From NCBI GenBank assembly GCA_034008185.1, contig CM067109.1, positions 37,356,885-37,420,884 on the forward strand: DNA of 64,000 nt. The letters run 5' to 3'. A program made the position numbers and the translations under genes. The notes beneath the pieces are model-generated. The model ran no database searches. It was not told the DNA's origin and saw nothing but the letters and a program-made list of their open reading frames with translations. Positions within the stretch are counted from its first letter, which is position 1. Each line of letters starts with the position of its first letter. Positions 35,626 through 46,072 of this stretch are shown here, piece by piece. Origin of the DNA: Gorsachius magnificus. Its lineage: Eukaryota; Chordata; Aves; Pelecaniformes; Ardeidae.

Positions 35626-38523
35626 GACAATCACATAACAAAACAAAAATGCATTTTGACACTGCAGAAAGTAAGAAATGGAGAGGAAGAGGTTAAAAGT
35701 TAGAGAAATCAGCAGCTATTTTGGTGCTGCAAGTTGACTTAGATAAAAGCAAACAGTTAAATAGAATCCAATTCAATTCAAACAGACAGTTTTGACATTT
35801 AAATGAAATTTCCAAAGCATGTACTGTGGTTAAACAAGGAGTGTGGCTAGCTTCCAGATACATATGCTAATTGTAAGGAAGCAGTTTTATTGATGACAAT
35901 CAAAGCTGGCAAGAGAATTTTGGGCCCATGAACACTAGAAAAAGCCAGGGCCCTTTTCATAATCTATGTCATCTTCCTTCTTTATCTAATAACTTTTCCT
36001 TTTCCCTACTTTCCAACTATATCTTTCTGTAACACTCTAACTCTCCTTCTAAATGCTCCTCTCCTTGATTGCATCCTGGTTTTGATTGATCGTTTCAATC
36101 TCCCCTTTCCACATCATTCTCTTTCCATCATGCTTCCACTCTAACCTTCATCATTCTCTGATATGCAGATAGACTAGAAAAATACTGCCATAACAATCTT
36201 GCAAAATCAGCTGAATATCCTTGTAATCTTTATACTTGATGGAGTTACAAATACACATTCAACAGCCGCAATCAATAGGACAGCTGTCAAAAAGAGGGAA
36301 CTGATTTTTATTTACACCTGAAGAATTTAGTCTGTTTTTAAGTATTGACTGTTCACAAACCGTATGTGACAAATGCTTAATGATTGCTGGTATATGAATC
36401 ATGCCTTAACTAATGTTACAAATAAGTCACCAGTTTCATATTATACATGGAAGTGAAGTTCAGTATTTGCCCCTATAGTGTATCAGCTCATTTAAAAAAC
36501 GGAACAGAACAAGGAAGCGTCCAGAACAACGTTGCTAGGAGCAGTCTGCAATCCAAGATGGGGAAAGGCAGAACAAAGAGATGAGACTTTTATCCTACCC
36601 TACAGGAGACAGGACTGGCTCAGATGGATCTCCAGCTGCAGTGAGTCCCAAGTTCAAGGGCTCTTTCAATGGAATGCATCTTGTCCCTGCTAATTCTGCC
36701 CACTGAACTGAAAGCCAAATCCTCTTTTCACCAGAAAGAGAGAGGTAATACCAGAAAGATCTGTAGGGATGCGGATCAGAAACTTGAATTAAATCCCAAA
36801 CTGACTTAGCAGCAACTAGAGAGTTGGGCACAAGAAAAAAATGCTCTTTGGTCTGCCCTGGTTTTGAAAACTTGAGGGTGTCTAGGCAACTCTACAGCAA
36901 TAATGGGTGGAGGGTTTTTTAACTGCCTGCTGTGGAAGGGATTAAATCACAATTCTCACTAGTTAGATATGGAAGAAAGAATCAAATCTTGAGAATTACT
37001 TGGCAATAGAGAAAGACCAAAGGACTCAAAAGAAATCCAGAATGCTTTGAGATTACTCTCCCGCTTCACAGCAAAACTAATAGACCCTCATAAAAAGAGG
37101 AAGTCAATATCCAAGTAATTTCATCCACTTGCTGGCCAACATCACCTCATTCAATTTTAGACCGAACACAAGGCAATTGGTTGTGGCCATCCACTCCTCC
37201 TCACTGAAATCAGCAGTAAATGTTTTGACCTCACACAACAAAGATCAAAGTGCAGTATGAAAGTTAACAGCAGACACTGTTTGGTTTTTTTTACCAAATT
37301 CTGAGATTTTCCTGGAGATTTTATAACCTATAAAGTGATGCCAGTTGAATTTCAAGAAAAAAGTCTCTTTCTTGTTGAATTAGTTTTGAGGAAGGGTAAT
37401 GTATAGCTTCAATGAAATTAGATTTAACTAAGAGAACACGTTATAAATAAAGACAGGCACAAAGAGTTTCCAGTATGTCAAGTGAGTTTAAGGTATTTTG
37501 TATGTCAGGCACTGAAGCTGGTGCTGGAGGAACTGTATATAGCTAACATAATCAGTACTTCGAACAAAATGGCCCAATAAGGCATATACTGTTATTCTAA
37601 GACGACCTTATGTTTCCTTCAGTCTTTTCATTATGACATCCTGGTACTGTTGCTACGTTTTTTTTTTCTCACAAAATCAGAGAATGATACCATGTGCACA
37701 TAGCTTCTGATGCAAATCCATTCTCAAGCCTCTCTATTGAAGAACAGCCTTTCAAAGTGGAAGATGTTCTCTTTTGATTAGAACCAGACTTTCAAGACTC
37801 CAGCTCAATCTATGATTTTACTCATACAAAATAGCTCTCTAGCAAGTTATGTTTAGATATTCATCTCCTTTCTCAATTGCTATTAGAAAATAGTTTCAAA
37901 ATAAAATTTTCTTCTTCACATTTAATCTACAGACAACTGTAATTTCTAGGTGGGCTGCCAAGGTGCAATTGTTGTGTACTTAACTCGTGATCAGCCAAAT
38001 AATAGCACACAGATTGTATGAATACATTATAGATGTTTCAGCTAAAATCAGATCCTTTAGTTTGTCTGCCATCACCATCAATTTCATAAAGTGTTATTTG
38101 AGCATGTTCTCATGTTCTGCATGTCAGTGTAAAAACTCAAGTGATCCTTTCATGATTATCAAGGCTTCAGAAGATGGGAAATACCAATATACTCCATTAA
38201 AATACCCAGAGAAAGCTGGAGCATTATTACACAGTTGTCAATTTAAAAGATAACTGGATTAAATATATAATAAATAAAAATCAAAGAAAATATTTACACA
38301 GGTATACCTAAATGCCTGATAGAATATATAGAGGAACAACCGAAGTTCTGAGTGAGAGAGGCCTACATTTAAAATCTTAACATCCAAAGGGTAATTTTAG
38401 GAGAAAATAAAATAATTAAGTGTGAAAATACAGGAGTACTAAAATATGATGTTGAAAATCCCTGAATACCAAGACATAAAAAGTCAGTTTTAAGAATCTT
38501 TCTGAAGAATATGGACATGCTTC

Positions 38524-38538
38524 AGAGAGAGAGAGAGA
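38524..38538 (+). repeat. Short (AG)n repeat
   Basis: About seven AG units. Confidence 0.8.
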
Positions 38539-39950
38539 ACAAGATATGTATGAATGCATTTTTCCACTCAATTGAAGTTACAACTATTTAATGGTTATTT
38601 GAGAATTTGTGATTTACCCAAGGGTAGGAGTTGCAAGGCAGGTGAACCAGCCAGGCTATTTCCAGATGAAAAAAGTAGGCGTATTTGCTTCTGACTTGTT
38701 CACAATGTTTACTTACCAATGCCCCAGCTCAGCAAAAAGATGCTTGCTTCCTCCACTCTCAGGGTTGGGCCCTGAAGAGCATGAGAACCATGGTATACAT
38801 TTAGTAGTTCAAATACATGAGCAAGAAATGCCTAGGTAGCCAGCAACACTATTCACATGAAAACATTTTAACCTATAAAATGTGGATGATCTTTTCAATC
38901 ATGTAACATCTCCCTGGGCTGCATGAGGTCATGACTTCCATCTTCCTGAAACTGATACATTCTTTACCCTGTGTATAACCAAACACTGCACCACGACTGC
39001 CCAGGAATTTTCCATATAGCCTACAGCCTTCCTATTTTTGCCATATTTTCCCTTTTTATTAGCAGTTGCTTGATTCTAACTAATCAATTTTTCACTTTTT
39101 TTTTTTCTAATTCAATGCATGTCTAGAAAAAATGTATGGATACATTCAAACCCAAGAGCATTTATATGGTTAGAACATACACAAAGTATTGAGTAAACAA
39201 AGCAAGGTATTATTATCGTGTTATTGTCTCAGGGTGCTGAAAAGATACACACAGAACTTAATTCTTTTTTGGTCACCCAGATTTTTGATAGATTGTTTCA
39301 GAGGATGTTAAGAAAAGTTATTAAGTTCTCATACAAATTGCTTTTATTTCTGTCTCTAGACCATCACAACTACAACAGTCTGCCACTGAAGATGGAGAAG
39401 TCCTTCACATACATAAAGCACCTTTATGTTCACATCTGTGTATTTCACATTTTTGTGTTTCTGCCTCTTATACCTAGTCTGCTTTCCTGGACTCTACCAG
39501 CATTCAGTATGTAATTACTACGTTATTTCATGTGCTTTAATAAAATTGTGGTCAATATTACCACAGATTCTTTTATGTTTTGTTTATTTGAATTGTGTTT
39601 CACTACCTCATTATTCTTCTCAGTACAATAAAAAATTGGAGGCAACATATTTCAGACTTCCTGGTAACAAATATGGGAAAATCCATATCCAAGTCAGATC
39701 CAACCTTCTTTTGGTGGCCTACAAAGCCACTGTCCTGCGACAGCATACTCAGCTGGAATACTGTTGGTGTTTGGCGGAGATGATTTCTCCTGGCAGGTGA
39801 CATATATCACATACTTTCAGAAGCTTCTGACTGTTTTGTAAAAGAAGTCTCTACTCCTAACATCAGGTGTCTCTATGGCAATATATAGAGATATCGTCCT
39901 CGGTAAAACATCCTTAGTGGTCCTTTCATAGAAATAAACTCTTGAGATAC

Positions 39951-40754
39951 ATAGAATTGTAGAATCATAGAATCATAGAATATTTTGTGTTGGAAGGGAC
40001 CCCTAGAGGTCATCTAGTCCAACCCCCTGCAGTGAGCAGGGACACCGCTAACTACACCAGGTTGCTCACAGCCCCATCCAACCTGGTCTTGAATGTTTCC
40101 AGGCATGGGGCCCCCACTACCTCTCTGAGCAACCCGTTCCAGGGTTTCACTACCCTCAGTGTAAAGAATTACTTCCTTAGATCCAGTCTAAATCTGCCCT
40201 CCTTTGGTTTAAAACCATTACCCCTTGTCCTGTCACAGCTGGCCCTACTAAAAAGATTGTCCACATCTTTCCTATAGGCCCCCTTTAAGCACTGAAAGGC
40301 CACAATCAGGTCTCCCCTCAGACTTCTCTTCTCCAAAATGAACAACTCCAACTCTCTCAGCCTGTCCTCATAGGAGAGGTGCTCCAGCCCTCGGATCATT
40401 TTTGTAGCCCTCCTCTGGACCCACTCCAACAGTTCCATGTCCTTCTTGTGCTGAGGGCTCCAGAGCTGGACGCAGGGCTCCAGGTGAGGTCTCACCAGAG
40501 CAGAGGAGAGGGGCAGAATCACCTCCCTCGACCTGCTGGCCACGCTTCTCCTGATGCAGCCCAGAATACAGTTGGCCTTCTGGGCTGCAAGTGCACATTG
40601 CTGGCTCATGTCCAGCTTTTTGTCCATCAGTACCCCCAAGTCCCTCTCGGTAGGTTGCTCTTGATCCTTTCTTCCCCCAGCCTGTATTGATATCGGGGGT
40701 TACCCCAACCCAAGTGCAGGACCTTGCACTTGGCCTTGGTGAACCTCATGAGGT
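39951..40754 (-). mobile_element. CR1 fragment, 5'-truncated, reverse transcriptase C-terminal part
   Basis: An 0.8-kb CR1 3' end on the minus strand. The tail at 39951-39982 has two clean ATAGAATC-type repeats plus degenerate flanking copies, followed by the CR1 3' sequence TTGGAAGGGACCCCTAGAGG. An open frame of 156 residues (40639-40169) carries the region downstream of the reverse transcriptase core: [39 protein letters not shown], and ends in RFRLDLRK. Homology extends to about 40754 (plus-strand GCCTTGGTGAACCTCATGAGG) and then stops, so the catalytic part was never copied. The 3' UTR differs clearly from the 30.8-kb copy (it contains CCCCCTGCAGTGAGCAGGG), so this is a different subfamily. 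It is a dead copy. Confidence 0.95.
40169..40639 (-). pseudogene. CR1 ORF2 C-terminal remnant
   Basis: A 156-codon open remnant of CR1 ORF2 from [15 protein letters not shown] to RFRLDLRK. It lacks the endonuclease and the catalytic reverse transcriptase motifs, and it ends before the conserved C-terminus seen in intact copies. It lies inside the 5'-truncated CR1 at 39951-40754. No function is expected. The start is only the first in-frame start codon in the fragment, not a biological start. Confidence 0.9.
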
Positions 40755-41768
40755 TAGTGAGGTTAATACATGATCTGAGTTTGAAGGTAACTTGCCCTCA
40801 GCATCACAGTATAATTTTTGTGATGAGCCTTTGAAAGGCCCTTACACACCAGAATATTGGTTATGACCATCATCTACACAGAAGTTGGAGCTTTCCCTAA
40901 TTGCCTTCCTCTTTGCTTGAAAGATCTCTACAATTTATATGCCAATCTGTAACTGCCATTGCTAGATTTTCTCTCTCATTATTATGGGACTTTGCTAGCT
41001 TTTCTATGCTTTGTCTGGTTTTATCATTCTCTTTGGAGTTACCTTATGTCTACACACTGACTAACTTGCAAAAGCGCAGATGTGGGACATAGTGTGGGAA
41101 AAAGAAGCACAGACACAATGTATTCCCATAGAAATTAAAATGGAATTAAATATCTCTCTTCCCCTACAGCCATATTCCCCACTATATGTAAATTTTGACA
41201 GTGAATTAGAGGGACAACAGCCCCAGAGAGATGAGGGTAGCTCAGATGAGAGACATCACTTGAAATGAGATACAAAGGAGAATTAAACAGTGTATCATTT
41301 AACCAAAATAGTCTACCCCACAATCAATACGCTTCAAGAAAGGAAAACAGAGAATTTCTCTTTAAATTTTACTTTCATACAAAATTAAAAAGTTTTTCTT
41401 TTAGTTCATTCAGAGAAACCAGTTGTTCTGTTTTATGCCTAAAGCAGGTAGCTATTTATTCAATGATATTTCTTAAAACATCTGTATTTTTCAATGAACT
41501 TTTCTCAAGATCAACTAAGTAACAAGTTAGGTTAATGTTTCTCATCTGTAACACCAGCCTACATGATACCAGGCTGATTTTTGCATCTGCCAGATTAATG
41601 AAAAACAAGGACTAATGTGCATAAAAAATTAATCTTCCCATGGCCTTCTCCACAAATATCAATTTATCAACTCTTTGAGAAGTACTGTGGAAAAAGGTAA
41701 CTGCATTATGTTTAAATCTCTGCTGCCATGAGAGTTCATAATCAAAATAGTGTACTTCTCTGGTGCAA
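40755..41768. other. Unique DNA between CR1 copies
   Basis: About 1 kb of AT-rich sequence with only short chance frames. Confidence 0.6.
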
Positions 41769-41922
41769 TCTCCACCCCTGGAGGTATTTAAAAGACAAGT
41801 AGACGAGGTGCTTAAGGACATTGTTTAGTGGTGGGATGGCAGGGTTATGTTAACGGTTGGACTTGATGATCTTAAAGGTCTTTTCCAACCTAAACAATTC
41901 TAGGATTCTATGATTCTATGAT
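41769..41922 (+). mobile_element. Short CR1 3' end, plus strand
   Basis: About 150 bp of CR1 3' sequence: ACCCCTGGAGGTATTTAAAA, then GTGGTGGGATGGCAGGG, GTTGGACTTGATGATCTTAA, ending with ATTCTAGGATTCTATGATTC. The wording matches the 3' UTR of the large 30.8-kb element, so it is the same or a sister subfamily. It holds only the last ORF2 codons and the 3' UTR. Confidence 0.93.
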
Positions 41923-43578
41923 AATATGTGGTAATGTGTACTGCACAGTTAAAGAAAAAAAAATTCAAGAAATATGAGGCCAAGCAAATTAAACATTTTG
42001 AGAAGGGAATCCATATAGCTAAAATTATTGCCAGGTTTACACTACTGGAACACCATATTCAGAGAGAGAAAAAGAGAAAAACAACCTAGAGCAGTACATA
42101 GGGACAGCATACATTAAAGCAGCAAAACCAGATGAACAAGAAAGTTGTTCAGTCTATCTATGGTAGTTTTGTAGCTAAAATATGACAATTAGAAACCATG
42201 AGAACAAATACTAGAGAGATGTTTAAGTGATACATACGAAGGCATGAAAAATAAAGATAAATCTCTCTAACCTGAAAAATCATGCTATTCAACCCTTTTG
42301 CAGTAAGACTGAAGGTATCTTTGCTCTTTAAAGCATTTCTAATCCAGTGCTGCACCATTTCCATTTTTATAAGAAATGTGTAAGTGGATTTGAAGCCTTT
42401 CAACGGGTAGTGAAAGTTTGTACCTGCTTTCATTTTTATATACATGAAATAATGTTCTCATTCATTTTATGGAAGTTATACATAAATTTTGTAAAATACT
42501 ACCCTTTCTTTCTTCAACAGTTATGCTGAAAATTCAAGGAAATAGTAAGTTTTATCTACTCTCCTCTTGTTGCAGAAAAATATTCTAAGTGGGAGTGGTG
42601 CTGGTCAATATGTTGCAGAATAGCTTCCTCCTTTTCTTCTGATGGAGAGATTCAAAGATATCACATCTCCAGCTGTTATCCTGATATGATATTGCCTCCT
42701 TTTCTTTGACTTTAAAACTTGTTTTATGAACAGATTATCCTTAATTTCTAACATTTCTGATAAAGATTGCTTTGCAAAATGTTTGAAAAAAAACCCCAGC
42801 TGAAACTGTAAAACAATTTAGTCTGAATGGTTGTAGCGTAATCTGGCAGCAATAAAGAAAAGCAATGCATTGACATCTTTAGCAGAATTTATATTTGCTA
42901 TATGCCCACTTTACAGTTAGTGACTCTCATCCTAGCCAACCATTATGATCTTACAATGTCATTCATTTGGAAATATTCAGCAAATTTTTGAGAAAATTTC
43001 TCATCACGCTTGATTTCTGAACATAAGTCAGTCACATGCTACTATTTATTCTCTCAAATTTGATATATTATAAAAGGAACATATCATTTCTGGTTTGAAT
43101 TTTGATCAATCAGTAACTACTTAAGGCTAACCTGAGCACAAAAGCTGGAAAATTTATAGACACCTGATTGCTGGTAGAGGCTTCATGAATAATGAATAAT
43201 GTAGCATCACAAAATATAAAAAACCACACTATTTTGTGTATCACAATTAATGAATTTTGCTGCTTGAACAGCTCTAGTAAAAGGGTCAGTAGCACAAACA
43301 GATCTTTAGTTAGCCTTCAAGATTATTATTAAACATATGTCAATTTCATCTGAATCCAAACCAAACCCACAGATTGCAACATTGCTAAATTTGGAAAAGT
43401 TTAGTTCTAAAGCATGATCTGGCTGTGGATTTTTCTCCTTTGGACCATTTCTACCATTTAGAGATATGTTGGTTAATGATATGACAAACAACTTAAAATA
43501 TAGGACACTAATGTCTTTTCTAGCTAGCCTCCTGTTTCCATTGGGTTGAATTTCAGACAGATGGCTGAGGCAACTGGG
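41923..43578. other. Unique DNA between CR1 copies
   Basis: About 1.7 kb of AT-rich sequence. No gene, repeat or splice-flanked open segment was seen. Confidence 0.6.
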
Positions 43579-43653
43579 AATCACAGAATTGCAAGGGTTG
43601 GAAGAGATCTCGGGAGAATATCCAGTCCAACCCCCCTGCTAAAGCAAGTTCTC

Positions 43654-44136
43654 CTAGAGCATATTACACAGGACTTCGTCCAGGTGGGCTTTGAATAACT
43701 CCAGGGAAGGAGACTCTACAACCCCCCTGGGCAGACCGTTCCAGTGCTCTGTCACCCTCAAAGTAAAGAAGTTTTCCCTCCTATTCAACTGAAACCTCTT
43801 ATGTTTCAGTTTGTATGCATTGCCCCTTGTCCTGTCTCTGGGCACCACTGAGAAGAGACTGGTTCCATCCTCGTGACTTCCACCCTTAAGATATTTGTAT
43901 GTGTTGATGAGGTCCCCTTTCAGTCTTCTCTTCTTCAGGCTGAACAAGCCCAGCTCCCTCAGCCTTTCCTCATGGGGGAGAAGCTCCAGGCCCTTTATCA
44001 TCCTTGTTGCTCTCCTCTGGACTCTCTCTAGGAGTTCCTCATCTTTCTTGAACTGGGGAGCCCAGAACTGGACACAGTACTTCAGGTGGGGTCTCACCAG
44101 GGCACCAGGTGAGGTCTCACTTGACCTGCTGGCCAC
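43654..44136 (-). pseudogene. CR1 ORF2 C-terminal segment
   Basis: A 160-codon open piece continuing the CR1 ORF2 reading in a different frame from the upstream reverse transcriptase segment. It includes [44 protein letters not shown]-like residues and the family C-terminus (EVLCNML). Near 44083-44120 there is a short imperfect duplication (CAGGTGGGGTCTCACC and CAGGTGAGGTCTCACT) where intact copies have a longer spacer. That is the break between the two halves. No independent function is expected. Confidence 0.92.
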
Positions 44137-45541
44137 CCTCTAAGCCCCCCAGGATTGGTTTTGGAAAAGGGTGGCTCATGGAGCTTCCCCGGAGATCCCT
44201 CTCAGCAGAGCTGCTTTCCAGCAGGTCAGCCCCCAGCCTGTACTGGTGCATGGGGTTCAACCTCCCCAGGTGCAGCACTCGACACTTGCCCTTGTTGAAC
44301 TTCATCAGGTTCCTTTCTGCCCAGCTCTCCAGCCTGTCCAGGTCCTGCTGAATGGCAGCGCAGCCTTCCGGCGTATCAGCCACTCCTCCCAGTTTTGTGT
44401 CATCAGCGAACTTGCTGATGGTACACTCTGTACCCTCATCCAGGTCATTGATGAATGAGTTGAACAAGATCAGGCCGAGTACTGAGCCCTGGGGAACTCT
44501 ACTAACTACCGGCCCCCAACTACACTCTGCCCCACCGATCAGAACCCTCTGAGCCCTGTCGTTCAGCCAGTTTCCAATCCACCTCACTGTCCACTCATCC
44601 AACCCACACTTCCTGAGCTTCCCTATGAGGATGTTATGGGACACAGTGTCAAAAGCCTTGCTGAAGTCAAGGTAGACAACATCCACCGCTCTCCCCTCTT
44701 CTACCCAGCTGGTCATGCCATCATAGAAGGCTATCAGATTGGTCAGGCATGATTTCCTCTTTGTGAATCCGTGCTGGGTACTCCTGATGATCTTCTTTTC
44801 CTCTGCTTGCTTGGAGAGGACACCCAGAATGAGTTGTTCCATCACCTTTCCAGGGACGGAAGTGAGACTAACCGGCCTGTAGTTCCCTGGGTCCTCCTTG
44901 CCCTTTTTGAAGACTGGAGTGACATTGGCTATCTTCCAGTCATCAGGCACCTCTCCTGTTCTCCATGACCTTTCATAAATGATGGAAAGTGGCTCAGCAA
45001 CGTCGTCTGCCAGTTCCTTCAGCACTCGTGGGTGCATTCCATCAGGGCCCATGGATTTGTGGGTGTCCAGCTTCCTTAAAAGATCCCTAACCTGATCCAC
45101 CTTGACTGAGGGAAGGTTGTCCTTTCTCCAAGCTTGCTTGCTTATCTCCAAGGACTGGGGAGCCTGAGGGCCAGCCTTGGCAACGAAGACTGAAGCAAAG
45201 AAGGCATTCAGTAGCTCCGCCTTCTCTGTATCTTCTGTCACCAGGGCACCCATTTCGTTCAGCAGTGGTCCCACATTTCCCCTAGTCTTCCATTTGCTGC
45301 TGATATACTTGAAGAAGCCCTTCTTGTTATCCTTGATATCCTTTGCCAAACTTAGTTCCAGGTGAACCTTGGCCTTTCTAGTTGCTTCCCTGCATGCTCT
45401 GGCAACATTCCTGTATGCCTCCCAAGTGGCCTGACCCTCTTTCCACATTCCGTAGAGCTTACTCTTTTCTCTGAGTTTCACTAGAAGCTCCTTGTTCATC
45501 CGTGCAGGCCTCTTGCCTTGTTTACTTGATTTCCTACTCAC
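44117..45541 (-). pseudogene. CR1 ORF2 reverse transcriptase segment, damaged
   Basis: A 474-residue open segment covering the linker and reverse transcriptase. Visible motifs are [18 protein letters not shown] (161-178), [14 protein letters not shown] (219-232), [14 protein letters not shown] (256-269), [15 protein letters not shown] (288-302, D292) and [10 protein letters not shown] (377-386, D380-D381). The conserved GVPQGS block reads SRVPQGS, with Arg348 in place of the usual Gly, which probably damages it. After ERDLRG (448-452) the frame runs into unrelated residues and stops, because sequence is missing or shifted at the junction with the next segment. The listed start is a GTG. The same frame is open further upstream ([30 protein letters not shown]) to the 5' truncation point. 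Confidence 0.93.
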
Positions 45542-45883
45542 AGAGATGCACTGATCCTGAGCATGGAGGAAGAGCTGCTTAAATAGCAGCCAGCTCTCTT
45601 GGACTCCCCTACCTTCAAGAGCCTTAGCCCATGGAATTCTTCCAAGTAGGTCCCTGAAGAGGCCAAAGCTAGGTCTCCTGAAGTTGGCCAGTGAGCCCTG
45701 CAGCTATATTTCCAATAGCTTATGGTCATTTCAGTGGAAAAGGGTGCATGAGAACTAGGTTTGATGGTTAGCTGACAGTCATGGGTTTAAAAAAAAGGTC
45801 TCAGAACATTCTGCTTTCCTAAGTACAGACTGAAATGGCAGAGATGGTAGCCCTTACCCCTCCTGTCCCTTTCATTTACACAG

Positions 45884-46072
45884 GATATTTTGCTTTCCGC
45901 AGTTTTTTTAAACCATCTAATACTCCCTGGAAGGAGGAGGTGCTGCTGACCACACTCTTAGTGGATCTCAAACGTGGCAAGCTAGAACAGTCTTCTCTAT
46001 GCAGTCTTGTGAAGTTCCCACTCTGTGTCAATGACCTAATCCAGTCATTCAGATTTTGAGTCCCTTTCTCAG
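45884..46072 (+). CDS. Candidate exon next to a CR1 5' end
   Basis: The strongest acceptor seen in the window (CTCCTGTCCCTTTCATTTACACAG, an uninterrupted pyrimidine tract) opens a 189-bp segment that ends at a CAG/GTGAGC donor. One frame is open for 58 codons (YFAFRSFFKPSNTPWKEE, VLLTTLLVDLKRGKLEQ, ending QSFRF) and stops with TGA at 46057-46059, 13 bp before the donor. A stop so close to the last junction is compatible with a penultimate exon. It starts about 180 bp beyond the 5' end of the CR1 at 43.6-45.7 kb, which is on the opposite strand. The protein is not recognised. Confidence 0.25.

Larger units (their letters stand above)
34369..39950. other. Unique AT-rich DNA between CR1 copies
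   Basis: The first about 400 bp continue the purine-rich composition seen left of the CR1. The rest is ordinary AT-rich sequence with a GT microsatellite at 35.6 kb. A pyrimidine-rich patch lies at 35.97-36.14 kb. I see no supportable gene. Confidence 0.6.
43579..45702 (-). mobile_element. CR1 copy, 5'-truncated, with damaged ORF2
   Basis: A 2.1-kb minus-strand CR1. Its 3' end is at 43579 (a single ATCACAGA-type unit, then GCAAGGGTTGGAAGAG). Its 5' limit is near 45702, where the frame reads through [17 protein letters not shown] and homology then stops. This places the truncation just after the endonuclease domain. Two long open pieces remain: 45541-44117 (reverse transcriptase) and 44136-43654 (C-terminus). 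They are separated by a rearranged junction around 44090-44150. The 3' part contains CCTGCTAAAGCAAGTTCTCC, shared with the copy at 49.7 kb, so both belong to one subfamily distinct from the 30.8-kb element. Confidence 0.96.

Noticed and set aside
36595..36831. 78-codon minus-strand open frame
   Set aside because: There are no flanking splice signals and no recognisable domain.
44171..45365. Plus-strand open frames across the 43.6-kb CR1
   Set aside because: They are antisense shadows of the CR1 reverse transcriptase.
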